64,000 nucleotides of DNA from Pseudanabaena mucicola str. Chao 1806 (GTDB taxonomy: Bacteria; Cyanobacteriota; Cyanobacteriia; Pseudanabaenales; Pseudanabaenaceae). Where the stretch lies: positions 3,520,001-3,584,000 of the forward strand of contig NZ_CP097329.1 of NCBI RefSeq assembly GCF_030323025.1, in the 5' to 3' direction. The position numbers and the translations under genes were made by a program. Positions 34,855 to 44,174 of the stretch are shown here, one piece after another. The notes under the pieces are model-generated. The model was not told the origin of the DNA, searched no databases, and saw only the letters and a program-made list of their open reading frames with translations. Within the stretch, counting starts at the first letter, position 1. Every line of letters starts with the position of its first letter.

Positions 34855-35748
34855 ATGACAGTAAGTAATCCTCCTGAATCTAAACAACGAACATCTCAAA
34901 AGTTGAAATGGCTTGAGCCTTTTTTCCTACTTTTCCCAAGTGGCTTTTGGCTCGTTGCATTTTTACTTGTCCCCACAACTTTTATTTTTATTCAGAGTCT
35001 AGTCCCACTTGGTAAGACTGAGTTCGGACTAGACAACTATCTGAGAGTTTTTGAGTACGTTGGTGGTAATTTCATTTACCTTACCGTCGTATGGCGATCG
35101 CTATTTTATGCCTTAATTACCACAGGCTTTTGTCTCATATTGGGATTTCCTGTGGCTTACTGGCTTGCTGTGATTGTTCCTAAACGTTGGCGCAATATTT
35201 TACTATTGCTATTTGTACTGCCTCTGTGGACTTCATCTTTATTGAGATCCTATGCTTGGATTACCATTTTGCGACCCACAGGAGTTTTAAATACATTTCT
35301 CAACTTCATTGGAATCTCAGGGATTAATGTCTTAAATAAGGCTGAGGGTGTAATCATTGGCATGGTCTATACCTACTTGCCCTATATGGTTTTAGTGCTC
35401 TATACCTCGTTAGAACGTCTTGACCTGCGACTACTCGAAGCAGCAGCCGACCTTGGGGCAAATTCTAAACAGATTTTTTGGCAAATTACAGTACCGCAAG
35501 TGTCTTCTGGCATCATTGCAGGAACTGCTCTAGTATCCATTTCTAGCTTTAGCGACTATATTAATCCGCAGCTATTAGGTGGTCCAGGTAGTCGCACTAT
35601 CGCTTCGATTATTGAATTGCAATTTTTAGGTGCAAGCAGTAACCGAGGTTTTGGCTCAGCAATTAGCATGGTGCTGATTCTTGCTGTCACTATTGTGATT
35701 GCCCTGCTAATTAAATATGGCGATCGACGAGTAGTCATTGATAGCTGA
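34855..35748 (+). CDS. potB: ABC transporter permease, PotB-like (spermidine/putrescine)
   Basis: A 297-aa permease with six membrane helices and the EAA loop near the C-terminus (LEAAADLGANSKQIFWQITVPQ). The overall pattern (LPLWTSSLLRSYAWITILRPTGVLN) matches PotB-type permeases. It starts 5 bp after the SPOR-like gene and is followed by PotC. No ATPase or binding protein gene is in view, so these must be encoded elsewhere. Confidence 0.87.
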   Translation: MTVSNPPESKQRTSQKLKWLEPFFLLFPSGFWLVAFLLVPTTFIFIQSLVPLGKTEFGLDNYLRVFEYVGGNFIYLTVVWRSLFYALITTGFCLILGFPVAYWLAVIVPKRWRNILLLLFVLPLWTSSLLRSYAWITILRPTGVLNTFLNFIGISGINVLNKAEGVIIGMVYTYLPYMVLVLYTSLERLDLRLLEAAADLGANSKQIFWQITVPQVSSGIIAGTALVSISSFSDYINPQLLGGPGSRTIASIIELQFLGASSNRGFGSAISMVLILAVTIVIALLIKYGDRRVVIDS

Positions 35749-35792
35749 TCCCTTTGCCCTTTCCCTCCTTGCCCTTTCCCTCCTTGTAAGTG

Positions 35793-36593
35793 ATGGCTAA
35801 CGCAATCAACGTCCCCCCGATCAAGCGCTGGCAATCTTGGTACATGCTACTTGCCTTCTTTTACATGTACTTTCCCATCGGCGTTCTCACTATTTTTAGC
35901 TTTAATAAATCCCCATCTCCTTCACAATGGGCAGGCTTTAGTCTGGATTGGTATGCCAAATTCCTGCAAAATGAAATATTACGAGCAGCTTTAAAAAATA
36001 GCCTCAGTGTTGCCCTAACTTCTGTATCCGTATCCGCAGTTTTAGGAACCCTCACCGCAGTTGGTTTAGCCCGATATTATTTCCCTGGCAAAAGCATCTA
36101 TCGAGGAGTCACCTATTTACCTCTAATCGTGCCAGATATTGCGATCGCCGTAGCAACTCTCGTATTTTTCGCAGCGATTAAACTACCACTAAGTCTTGCC
36201 ACAATTGTGATCGCACATATTGTTTTTTGCATAGCCTATGTTGCTGTAGTAGTCTCCAGTCGTCTTGCTAGCATTGATCCCAAGCTCGAAGAAGCCGCTC
36301 TTGATCTCGGCGCTACCCCAACCCAAGCATTTTTGCGTGTACTATTACCCCAACTTTTACCTGGAATTTTGTCAGGATGTCTCCTTGCCTTTATTCTTAG
36401 CATGGATGATTTTGTGATTGCCTATTTCACCGCTGGCGTTGGCTCAACTACATTGCCGATCGCTATTTTTTCATCATTACGAAGTGGTGGTGTTACCCCT
36501 GAATTAAATGCTCTTAGTGTTTTGTTGATCCTCGCTTCAGCCTCAATTGCCGCGATCGCGGAAGCGATTAGAAGTTGGGGAACCCATGATTAA
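35793..36593 (+). CDS. potC: ABC transporter permease, PotC-like
   Basis: A 266-aa permease with six membrane helices and the EAA loop LEEAALDLGATPTQAFLRVLLPQ, followed by LAFILSMDDFVIAYF, typical of PotC. The ATG at 35793 is preferred over GTG at 35790. The gap to potB contains a short tandem repeat of CCCTTTCCCTCCTTG. Confidence 0.88.
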   Translation: MANAINVPPIKRWQSWYMLLAFFYMYFPIGVLTIFSFNKSPSPSQWAGFSLDWYAKFLQNEILRAALKNSLSVALTSVSVSAVLGTLTAVGLARYYFPGKSIYRGVTYLPLIVPDIAIAVATLVFFAAIKLPLSLATIVIAHIVFCIAYVAVVVSSRLASIDPKLEEAALDLGATPTQAFLRVLLPQLLPGILSGCLLAFILSMDDFVIAYFTAGVGSTTLPIAIFSSLRSGGVTPELNALSVLLILASASIAAIAEAIRSWGTHD

Positions 36594-36775
36594 ATAGCAA
36601 TTTTTGTATCGTTCAGATAAAGCTATATCAAAAAATTACTACATAATGTATCTATTGTGGTTAATAATTACAATAAATGATCGGTACTAAAAAATTATTG
36701 ATTTACCTAAATCCGTTGAGAACTTGTGGTATACTACATCTGGTAAAGCTAATCAAAGCTTAGGAAAAGCTCCAT

Positions 36776-37213
36776 ATGAGTGAGAAACCTTTAAAGCTGC
36801 GAATCTCAATTCCCCCCGTCGAAGGAATTGAGGATGTCCCTATCGCAGCAGTAGAAGTACTCGCTACCAAAATGGGGTTTAGTTCTAATGCTGTGCAAGA
36901 CATCGTTCAAGCTCTTACTGAAGCATTAGTGAATGCTGTTCTTTACACAGACCTTGACTTAGAGGTTGTTATTTTCGTGGAAAATACAAGCCTAGTTGTG
37001 GAAGTCCATGATCGTGGCTCTGGCTTTGATGTTGATAGTGTGCCTCCTCCTAATTTTGATTTGATATCCGAGCTTGGCGTCAAAAGCGGCGGTTTCGGGA
37101 TACATATGATCAAAGCATTGGTCGATAAGGTAGAAATCAAATCTACCGACAAAGGTACAACAGTCCGCATGATTAAGTTTTTGCCTATCCCCAAACCCGT
37201 TCTCCAAAGATGA
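36776..37213 (+). CDS. RsbW-type anti-sigma/serine kinase ATPase domain protein
   Basis: A 145-aa GHKL ATPase: N box ALTEALVNAVLY, G1 box VHDRGSGFD and G2 SGGFGIHMIKALVD. Such proteins phosphorylate or sequester regulators in partner-switching. Its stop overlaps the start of a STAS-domain gene by 4 bp, the usual partner arrangement. Confidence 0.88.
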   Translation: MSEKPLKLRISIPPVEGIEDVPIAAVEVLATKMGFSSNAVQDIVQALTEALVNAVLYTDLDLEVVIFVENTSLVVEVHDRGSGFDVDSVPPPNFDLISELGVKSGGFGIHMIKALVDKVEIKSTDKGTTVRMIKFLPIPKPVLQR

Positions 37214-37560
37214 CTCATTCCTCATTTCTACAAGATGAACTCAAGATCGTTGAACAAATTGATGGCGATCAAGTTATTCTCAAACTGAATGGTGCTTTGA
37301 GTGTGACCACTGTTCCATACTTTAGACAAGCAGTACAGCCATTTATTGATCAGAATTTATCAGCAATCGTTTTAGACTTTGAATATGTTACTAAGATTGT
37401 AAGTAGGGGTGTAGGGGCGGCGATTGATATGGCAGTGCAAGCCAAAAAACATGGAGGTAAGCTCCGCTTAGAAAATGTTGGTAAGTATGGTCGCTCCCTC
37501 TATATTCAGGGTGTACACCTAGTAGCCGAAGTACCTGAGCTAGAAGGATTTGAACCATAA
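37210..37560 (+). CDS. STAS-domain anti-anti-sigma-type protein
   Basis: A 116-aa STAS domain: LKLNGALSVTTVPYFRQAV, IVLDFEYVTKIVSRGVGAAIDM. The usual phosphorylatable Ser region (DxSG.. S) is present only in modified form (TKIVSRGV). It forms a partner-switch pair with the overlapping kinase-like gene. A hairpin (37574-37614) follows as terminator. Confidence 0.85.
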   Translation: MTHSSFLQDELKIVEQIDGDQVILKLNGALSVTTVPYFRQAVQPFIDQNLSAIVLDFEYVTKIVSRGVGAAIDMAVQAKKHGGKLRLENVGKYGRSLYIQGVHLVAEVPELEGFEP

Positions 37561-37573
37561 ATTCTATTAGAGT

Positions 37574-37614
37574 AAGCGCTTAAGTAATAGCATTAGCCTA
37601 CTACTTAAGCGCTT
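37574..37614 (+). terminator. terminator after STAS gene
   Basis: Arms AAGCGCTTAAGTAATAG and CTACTACTTAAGCGCTT, followed by CTTTTA. Confidence 0.7.
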
Positions 37615-37653
37615 CTTTTAATCTTTGAACTGTTGGCAATCTTGGATAAGTAT

Positions 37654-39018
37654 ATGAAAATAGTTGGTCGTAAATCGTTAGGAGAGAAAGCTGTCTTCGA
37701 TATCGGTTTAGAACGTGACCACAATTTTTTATTAGACAAGGGCTATGTTGCCTCCAATTGCTTTAATAAATCCCATAGTGTTGCCTATGGTTATGTCACC
37801 TATCAGACTGCATATCTGAAGGCTAACTACCCTGTTGAATATATGGCAGCCCTTTTATCTTCGGTCAGTGGTGATCAAGATAAGGTGCAGCGCTATATTG
37901 CCAACTGTCGCAGCATGGGGATTCAAGTTTTGCCGCCTGACGTGAATAGCTCTGGGGAAGACTTTACACCACGCGGTAAGCAAATTTTATTTGGGTTAGC
38001 AGCAATTAAGAATCTCGGAGCAGGACCGATCGCGTCAATTTTGCAAGCTAGACACGAGGGAGGCGATTTTACTTCGCTCTCAGACTTATGTAGTCGTATT
38101 GATTCTCGATCGCTAAATAAAAAAGCATTAGAAGCTTTAATCCAAACTGGAGCTTTGGATTTACTTGAACCCAATCGGCATCAGTTGATGAATGATCTGG
38201 ACATCACGATGGAATGGGTCTCTAGGCGTGCCAAGGAGTTAGCTTCTGGACAAGGAAATTTATTCGATTTCTTTGGCGAAAGTAGCAATAACAAAGCCTT
38301 TGATACTGCGCCTACGACTAATCGTGTTCAGGACTATTCCCCTCAAGAAAAGTTACGGATGGAAAAGGAATTACTCGGCTTCTATATTTCCGATCATCCC
38401 CTCAGTGTAATCAGCCGTTCAGCAAAGGTCATGGCTCCGATTAATCTCTGTGATATTCCCGATTCTGCGGAAACTAAAACTGTGACAGCGATCGCCTTGA
38501 TCTTGGATATCAAGACTGTCACTACGAAAAAAGGTGACCCAATGGCAATTTTGCAACTCGAAGATCTCACAGGTAGTACGGAAGCGGTCATTTTTCCGAA
38601 GATATTTGATAAGGTCAAGCATTTACTTGAAAAAGATAAGCGCTTAATGATTTGGGGCAAAATTGATCGCCGCGATGAACAAACACAATTAATTATTGAC
38701 AATATGCAGCCGATTGAGTCTGTCCGCATGGTGCGCGTCGAGCTTACTCGCGATCAGGCAAGCGATCGCCAAGTCTTACAACAACTCAAAACCGCCTTAA
38801 ATTCTAATCCGAGTTACGAGAATTCTAACCAAGGCAACTCTTATAACAGGAATGAATCGGACCTTTCTAACAAAATCCCTGTAATTGCAGCGATCGAGTA
38901 TACGCCTAAGCTAATCCGTCTAGGCAATCAATTCTGGGTAGAAGATGAAGAAAGAGCCGTTAAATCTCTACAGCAAGCAGGATTTAAAGCGTCATATGAC
39001 TCATTGGTTAGCAAATAA
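37654..39018 (+). CDS. dnaE: DNA polymerase III alpha subunit, C-terminal half with split intein IntC
   Basis: A 454-aa protein from the ATG at 37654. Residues 1-35 (MKIVGRKSLG...RDHNFLL..GYVASN) are the C-terminal half of the DnaE split intein; the splice junction is N35/C36 before CFNKSHSVAYGYVT. Residues 36-454 are the DnaE C-extein: fingers/HhH region, an OB fold (TKKGDPMAILQLEDLTGSTEAVIFP; in parts) and a C-terminal domain. The N-half with IntN must lie elsewhere in the genome; trans-splicing makes full DnaE. This arrangement is known in many cyanobacteria. Confidence 0.95.
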   Translation: MKIVGRKSLGEKAVFDIGLERDHNFLLDKGYVASNCFNKSHSVAYGYVTYQTAYLKANYPVEYMAALLSSVSGDQDKVQRYIANCRSMGIQVLPPDVNSSGEDFTPRGKQILFGLAAIKNLGAGPIASILQARHEGGDFTSLSDLCSRIDSRSLNKKALEALIQTGALDLLEPNRHQLMNDLDITMEWVSRRAKELASGQGNLFDFFGESSNNKAFDTAPTTNRVQDYSPQEKLRMEKELLGFYISDHPLSVISRSAKVMAPINLCDIPDSAETKTVTAIALILDIKTVTTKKGDPMAILQLEDLTGSTEAVIFPKIFDKVKHLLEKDKRLMIWGKIDRRDEQTQLIIDNMQPIESVRMVRVELTRDQASDRQVLQQLKTALNSNPSYENSNQGNSYNRNESDLSNKIPVIAAIEYTPKLIRLGNQFWVEDEERAVKSLQQAGFKASYDSLVSK

Positions 39019-39077
39019 CTAGAATGTATTTGGATGTTATCTGTTAACCTGACAGAAAGACTCTTGGAGATTTCTTT

Positions 39078-40196
39078 ATGCTAAATTCTTTTCAAATAAG
39101 TAATTTCAGGCTTTTTGAAAAACTAGAAGTAAAAAAACTAGGACGAGTCAACTTAATCGTTGGCAAAAATAATTCTGGTAAAAGTACATTTCTAGAAGCA
39201 ATACAGATTTATTCAAGCAATGGTAATTCTAGAATTCTTCTAGAACTCATAGAATCTCGACAAGAAACTTGGTTAGGTGAATTTCAAGATCAATCTCACA
39301 ATTATCTTGATAATCCTATACGACATTTGTTTTTTGGACATAAGCTGCCCAAAATTGCTGAAGATAGTATTTCTCTTGGAGAAATATCTCCTGACTTACT
39401 ATTAAAACTAAGCATAGCTGTTTATCAAAATATTATTGATGACGAAGGTGCTATCAGAAAGATTCGTGTTTCTGATATTCAGCTAGATGAAGATTTATCT
39501 AATATTGAAACTTTTCTCATAGCAGAAGAGGGAGAAAAGATTAGAAGGCTGTTTAGACTGGAGCTAGACATAAGAGATATTCGGCGAAATATTTCAAGAA
39601 GCCTGTATGAAAGACAGGATAGTGAAATTAAATATGTATGTCAGATTGTTTCAACTGATAATATGCCTAATCAGAAATTAGCATCTCTATGGGAATTAAT
39701 CGATTTAACTGACTTAGAACCAGAGGTAATTTCTTCATTAGGATTAATTGATAATCGAGTTTTAGGAATTACGTTTGTGCAAAACATTAGAAATCGTGAT
39801 GAGAGGATACCTCTTATTAAGTTAAAAGGAATTAGTGAGCGCTTATCTCTCAAAAGTATGGGAGATGGAATGACTCGTCTACTTCATATAGCCGTTGCCC
39901 TTGTGAATGCCAAAAATGGTATTTTGTTAATCGACGAATTTGAGAATGGACTGCATTGGACTGTACAACCTAAAGTTTGGGACATTATTTTTCAATTGGC
40001 TGAGAGACTGAATGTGCAGATTTTTGCAACAACCTATAGCCGTGATTGTGTGCAAGCTTTTGAAAAAATATGGAATAAATATCCAGAAAGTGGTGCTTTC
40101 TTTAGGCTAGATGAAAAAAATGGCAAAATTAAAGCTACTGAGTATACCTTAGAAACTCTTGCTGACTCTCTAGAAATGGATGTAGAAGTAAGATGA
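39078..40196 (+). CDS. AAA/ABC-type ATPase, OLD-like, first gene of a two-gene module
   Basis: A 372-aa ATPase: Walker A GKNNSGKST at 29-37, Q-loop region after it, ABC-type signature-like LSLKSMGDGMTRLL, Walker B ILLIDEFENG (about 280-289), and the H-switch region ATTYSRDC. It belongs to the AAA_21/OLD-type SMC-like ATPases. It overlaps by 4 bp the downstream TOPRIM gene. Such ATPase+TOPRIM pairs include the split OLD and PARIS-type anti-phage systems. Lower GC than neighbours. Confidence 0.87.
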   Translation: MLNSFQISNFRLFEKLEVKKLGRVNLIVGKNNSGKSTFLEAIQIYSSNGNSRILLELIESRQETWLGEFQDQSHNYLDNPIRHLFFGHKLPKIAEDSISLGEISPDLLLKLSIAVYQNIIDDEGAIRKIRVSDIQLDEDLSNIETFLIAEEGEKIRRLFRLELDIRDIRRNISRSLYERQDSEIKYVCQIVSTDNMPNQKLASLWELIDLTDLEPEVISSLGLIDNRVLGITFVQNIRNRDERIPLIKLKGISERLSLKSMGDGMTRLLHIAVALVNAKNGILLIDEFENGLHWTVQPKVWDIIFQLAERLNVQIFATTYSRDCVQAFEKIWNKYPESGAFFRLDEKNGKIKATEYTLETLADSLEMDVEVR

Positions 40197-40852
40197 GCAT
40201 GACAGAAAATCCACCAAGGCAAGGTTCTCTGTGCAAACAAGATACAGATAAGGTTTTGCTAGTTGAAGGTGATACAGATTGTCATGTTGTTATGGCTTTA
40301 TGCCAAGCTCATAATGTTCCAAAGAGCTTTGGAATATATCAATGTGGCTCAGATGATGGAGTTCTTAAACGTTTAAATGCCCTAATCATTCGTCCGAGCC
40401 CACCTCAAGTCATAGGGATTATGCTTGATGCTGATAATCCGTCACTAGAAGGTCGATGGAAAGAGATTCATAGAAAATTGCAACACTATAGTTATGAGTT
40501 ACCTGCAAAGCCTGAGCCTGATGGCACAATTATCTTAAGCAATGATAAGCCTAAATTAGGATTTTGGCTGATGCCTAATAATCGGGTTTCAGGAATGCTA
40601 GAAGATTTTTGTGCAGAACTTGCTGAGCCAAACTCATTAGCATTTGCAATAGAATGTGTGGCACAAGCTCAAGAAAGAAAACTGACAACATTTAGAGAAG
40701 TGCATCGCAGCAAGGCAGAAATTCATACATATCTTGCTTGGCATGATAAGCCAGACAATCCTTTAGGTCTTGCTATTACCAAACACGCACTTAAACCTAA
40801 TACCGACTTAGCAATACAGTTTACGAATTGGCTAACACGATTATTTGCATGA
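40193..40852 (+). CDS. TOPRIM-like DUF3226 protein, second gene of the ATPase module
   Basis: A 219-aa protein with TOPRIM signature: VLLVEGDTDCHVV (Glu25) and IGIMLDADN (DxD near 80-84), followed by the FWLMPNN..SGMLEDF pattern of DUF3226. TOPRIM proteins paired with OLD-like ATPases act as nucleases or, in PARIS, as released effectors. The role in this organism is inferred from the pairing. Confidence 0.82.
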   Translation: MSMTENPPRQGSLCKQDTDKVLLVEGDTDCHVVMALCQAHNVPKSFGIYQCGSDDGVLKRLNALIIRPSPPQVIGIMLDADNPSLEGRWKEIHRKLQHYSYELPAKPEPDGTIILSNDKPKLGFWLMPNNRVSGMLEDFCAELAEPNSLAFAIECVAQAQERKLTTFREVHRSKAEIHTYLAWHDKPDNPLGLAITKHALKPNTDLAIQFTNWLTRLFA

Positions 40853-40857
40853 TTTGT

Positions 40858-41304
40858 TTACATTCCTAATTGTCGTCTGGCTTCAAATAAGCCGAGGGCA
40901 GCACTCACGGAGAGATTGAGACTGCGGACATTGCGATTTTCCATAGGGATATAAACCGCAGGATTGTTGGCAAGAACTTCTGGAGGCAAGCCACTGGATT
41001 CACTGCCAAATAACAGCCAGTCACCATCTTGATATTGAAATTCGCGAAAATGCTTTGTTCCTCGCGCACTAAAGCAAACCCATCTAGCTCCTTGAGACGC
41101 ATGGCTCAAGGATTCGATATTGGGATGTACTGTTACATTTACATAGTCCCAATAGTCTATGCCTGCCCGCTTCAGTTGGCGATCGCTAATTTCAAAGCCC
41201 AATGGCTCAACTAGGTGCAGATGCGTATTTGTAGCGGCACAGGTGCGAGCGATATTTCCAGTATTGGGCGGAATTTCGGGATAGACGAGAGCGACTTGCA
41301 GCAT
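40858..41304 (-). CDS. trmL: tRNA (cytidine/uridine(34)-2'-O)-methyltransferase TrmL
   Basis: A 148-aa SPOUT methyltransferase: VYPEIPPNTGNIARTCAA at the N-terminus, LFGSESSGLPPEVL and the C-terminal knot RNVRSLNLSVSAALGLFEA (in parts). It methylates the wobble nucleotide of tRNA-Leu isoacceptors; a tRNA-Leu(CAA) gene, a known TrmL substrate type, lies 0.7 kb away. Convergent with the TOPRIM gene with 5 bp between stops. Confidence 0.93.
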   Translation of the reverse strand: MLQVALVYPEIPPNTGNIARTCAATNTHLHLVEPLGFEISDRQLKRAGIDYWDYVNVTVHPNIESLSHASQGARWVCFSARGTKHFREFQYQDGDWLLFGSESSGLPPEVLANNPAVYIPMENRNVRSLNLSVSAALGLFEARRQLGM

Positions 41305-41319
41305 TGACGATTCAAGAAA

Positions 41320-41421
41320 TTTAAAGACTGTGGTTGTAGCACAGTCTTTAAATATAGCAGTCCTAAATGTAGATTTTTTAGTTTGTAGAAGTGCATCCTT
41401 TTGGGGGCGATTCTACAAACT
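41320..41421. terminator. two hairpins between trmL and hypothetical gene
   Basis: Hairpin 1 has arms TTTAAAGACTGTG / complement (41320-41352); hairpin 2 has AGTTTGTAGAA / TTCTACAAACT (41380-41421). One probably terminates the 131-aa gene. Confidence 0.5.
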
Positions 41422-41437
41422 ATTTAGAATTGTTTGG

Positions 41438-41833
41438 CTAACGCTTTGTCCGTTCTTCGATGTCTTCTAGGGTTTGTAAAACTAAACGCTTTGCCTGTAA
41501 CTGCCAACCCCATTTTTGCAAAGCGATCGCTGCACCAGTCCCAATCACCGTAGCGATGAAATCTAGGGGCTGCTCCAATGAGATTCCCAGTAGTAGTCCT
41601 AGCCCTGCGATCCCCCAAAAGGGTAGAGAAATTGTCTGACGATTTTTTTCGACTATTTGGCTAATATCATCGGTGGGCATAATTGCCAGTAGTTCGGCTT
41701 TAGCTTGCTTTTGTTCGGTAATATTTAGTGTTAATCCAAATTTTTGGCGTAGTTTTTCAATTTTCCGAGCATTGGTACTGTACTGCACTAACTCATCTTC
41801 TGCCATCGTGATTAGGCGTTCTAGCTTGGACAT
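41438..41833 (-). CDS. conserved hypothetical membrane protein
   Basis: A 131-aa protein: charged helical N-terminal half (about 1-65, possible coiled coil KLERLITMAEDELVQY), two membrane helices (about 70-87 and 90-107) and a basic C-terminus. No family recognised with confidence. Confidence 0.6.
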   Translation of the reverse strand: MSKLERLITMAEDELVQYSTNARKIEKLRQKFGLTLNITEQKQAKAELLAIMPTDDISQIVEKNRQTISLPFWGIAGLGLLLGISLEQPLDFIATVIGTGAAIALQKWGWQLQAKRLVLQTLEDIEERTKR

Positions 41834-42018
41834 AGGTTACTAATTGAAGTTGCATATTGGAGAGCAAGTCTTATAGTAGCCGCTATAGAGTAATAGACAT
41901 ATCCCTCCTATAGTAGTTTTCGCAATGCCTTTACTGAATTGGAGATCGGGATTCAGTTTCTTAGAAAAACATTTGACAAAGAACATAACCGTTAGCTAAT
42001 ATATAAGTCCTGAAGTCA

Positions 42019-42102
42019 GGGCGAATGGCGGAATTGGTAGACGCATCAGACTCAAAATCTGACGACAGCAATGTCATGAGAGTTCGATTCTCTCTTTGCC
42101 CA
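42019..42102 (+). tRNA. trnL-CAA: tRNA-Leu (anticodon CAA)
   Basis: A class II tRNA: acceptor stem GGGCGAA/TTTGCCC with one G-U pair, D arm with GGAATTGGTAGACGC, anticodon stem TCAGA/TCTGA with loop CTCAAAA (anticodon CAA), extended variable arm and T arm GAGAGTTCGATTCTCTC. The 3' CCA is not encoded. Confidence 0.95.
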
Positions 42103-42140
42103 TAAAAAAGAAAGCTCGCCTAGCGAGCTTTCTTTTTTAT
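42103..42140. terminator. terminator after tRNA-Leu
   Basis: Arms ATAAAAAAGAAAGCTCGC and complement with 3-nt loop and T run. It overlaps the stop of the convergent Uma2 gene and can serve both. Confidence 0.85.
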
Positions 42141-42949
42141 GTAATTTCGTCGGGATTAATACCTAAAGCAATTAGGCGATCGCGTAATTTTTGAGCCTCT
42201 AATTCCGCAGCATTAGCTCTAGTCGCTTCCTGCTCAGCACGTAAACGCTCTTGCTCGGCGCGATCACTTTCTTGGACAGTCAGTTGCTTTTGATGTTGTA
42301 AGGCAAAATTTAGCTCAAAGGGCATGAGCAACTTCTCACCTGTTTCTAATTCGTAGAAATCGATCAAATGCTCTTGAACTTCGAGACGCAATCCTAAAAC
42401 ATGGCTCTGACCATCTGTGATGGGATAATAGATATAGTCTTCATCACGTTCGCGATAGTCAAGGCGATAACCACGTAATTTTTCAGGTATCCATTCGCCT
42501 TTGGGGTCAAATAGCCAATATTCTTGTACGCCTATATCTTCATAAAGATTTCTTTTGAATTCTTTGTCTTTTGCTTGAGTTTTCGGCGATGTAATTTCAA
42601 AAATAATGCTAGGGACTTTGCCAGTGTCCCAGATTTTGTAGTTGTCATAGGGGACTTGAGGGATCTCAAAAATTACCATGATGTCTGGGGATACCCGCAA
42701 TTTTGGGAATCCTTGAGCATAGTAAAGAAATTGATCGGCAAGCACGACAGGCGATCGCTCTGAGAATTTGGATGCTAAATAATTTCGCAATACACCAACA
42801 GTGACAATGATCGCATCAGCATGAATTGAGGTTTCTGCCAAGGGTTCACCATCCTCGGAAGGGTAAAAAATTTCGGGCGGAGTTACTGAATTTTGCTCTA
42901 GCTTGCTATTTTGGGAACTAGCAATATTGGTAACAGTGGCTGGAGTCAT
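42137..42949 (-). CDS. Uma2-family (DUF820) protein with C-terminal coiled coil
   Basis: A 270-aa protein. Uma2 core: LRVSPDIMVIFEIPQVPYDNYKIWDTGKVPSIIFEITSPKTQAKDKE, YEDIGVQEYWLFDPKGEW (in parts), matching a PD-(D/E)xK-like nuclease fold. The last 60 residues are a Glu/Arg/Ala-rich helix, as in many cyanobacterial members. Function unproven. Confidence 0.87.
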   Translation of the reverse strand: MTPATVTNIASSQNSKLEQNSVTPPEIFYPSEDGEPLAETSIHADAIIVTVGVLRNYLASKFSERSPVVLADQFLYYAQGFPKLRVSPDIMVIFEIPQVPYDNYKIWDTGKVPSIIFEITSPKTQAKDKEFKRNLYEDIGVQEYWLFDPKGEWIPEKLRGYRLDYRERDEDYIYYPITDGQSHVLGLRLEVQEHLIDFYELETGEKLLMPFELNFALQHQKQLTVQESDRAEQERLRAEQEATRANAAELEAQKLRDRLIALGINPDEIT

Positions 42950-43051
42950 GGCACAAGCAGTGCTGTCTGCACAAGCGGCAATGTATTAGAAATTATATAG
43001 CTATAGCTCAGTGGAGAGAGGCTGTGCTTTGAGCTACCTCTCACCATTGAG

Positions 43052-43948
43052 CTATAAATTGATTTTTTGTAAGACTGAACTTGTAGAAACGATGTGGCGA
43101 TCTAAGCCTAGTACTTTTGGTTCAATACCGATTGCTAAGCCAATTAACTGTGGTAAATGCAAAATCGGAATTCCTAATTTTTGACCAATTACCTGTGCAA
43201 CTTCAGGTTGTCGTGAATCAAGATTGAGATGACAAAGAGGACATGGGGTCACTATACAATCGGCTCCTGCGGCGATCGCTGCCGTGAGATGTCTACCTGC
43301 CATTGAGAAGGATTCCTTGGGGGCATAGCTAGAAATGGGCCAGCCACAACACTGTACTCGACCATCGTAATAGATTGGAGTTGCACCGACAGCACGGAAA
43401 ACATTTTCGAGAGATTCAGGTTTAAACGGGTCATCAAAGCGCGTAACTGTTTGCGATCGCAATAAATAGCATCCATAAAAGGCAGCACACTTGAGATTTG
43501 CTAGCGATCTCGTGACTTTAGCAGCAATATTTTCTAAACCATAGTCACGAATGAGAATCCAGAGCAAATGCAAAACTTCCGTCGAGCCTTGGAAATGACG
43601 ACCTTGTGTATTCAGTAGGGCATTAACTTCATCCTTGCGACCGAGGTCAGAGTTTTTGAGCTTGTCATTGACGCGACCGAGAACACCCTGACAAGTGCTA
43701 CATTGCGTCATCACATTAAGGTTCAATTCTTCGGCGAGGGAAATATTCCGCGCATTGACTACATCTTCCATTAGCTCATCGGTTTCCTTAAAGGTTCCTG
43801 AACCGCAACAGGTTGCTCTAGCTAATTCCACTAATTCAATGCCTAATGCTTGAGCGATCGCTGTTGTCGATGCGTGGAGTTCTTTGCAAGCACCCTTAGC
43901 AACACAACCAGCATAGTAAGCGTATTTCAATGCTTTCGTCTCTGTCAT
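43052..43948 (-). CDS. HdrB-like CCG-domain iron-sulfur/thiol protein
   Basis: A 298-aa protein with two cysteine-rich CCG domains: [28 protein letters not shown] in the first, [23 protein letters not shown] in the second. These motifs place it in the heterodisulfide reductase subunit B family. In cyanobacteria the family includes membrane-anchor-like subunits linked to succinate dehydrogenase; its partner is not in this window. An inverted repeat (about 43003-43062) follows as probable terminator. Confidence 0.87.
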   Translation of the reverse strand: MTETKALKYAYYAGCVAKGACKELHASTTAIAQALGIELVELARATCCGSGTFKETDELMEDVVNARNISLAEELNLNVMTQCSTCQGVLGRVNDKLKNSDLGRKDEVNALLNTQGRHFQGSTEVLHLLWILIRDYGLENIAAKVTRSLANLKCAAFYGCYLLRSQTVTRFDDPFKPESLENVFRAVGATPIYYDGRVQCCGWPISSYAPKESFSMAGRHLTAAIAAGADCIVTPCPLCHLNLDSRQPEVAQVIGQKLGIPILHLPQLIGLAIGIEPKVLGLDRHIVSTSSVLQKINL

Positions 43949-44174
43949 TACTCTTTAAAAATTGATATTTCCTAGCCTTAAAAAGGATTATCTTTAAAGC
44001 TACATATAACAAAGCTAAAAGTAGAATGCTATTTTTAGCTTTTAAAAACCTTACTGAGGTTTGTTTTTAATTCACAAAAGTGCGTCAGCATTTTTGTGAG
44101 TTGGTATTAAATATTCAGCAATTGCCTCTGAATTATAACAATATTCCCAAGATTTCTTGGAAATCAAAACTTGC

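Noticed and set aside
23487-41366. 17-bp repeat ATATAGCAGTCCTAAAT at about 23488 and 41350
   Set aside because: It is short and AT-rich with only two copies in view, so it is not enough to define an element.
43003-43062. Sequence TAGCTCAGTGGAGAG resembling a tRNA D-arm
   Set aside because: No acceptor or anticodon arm can be formed. It is one arm of an inverted repeat ending in TTGAGCTATAA, probably a terminator of the HdrB-like gene.
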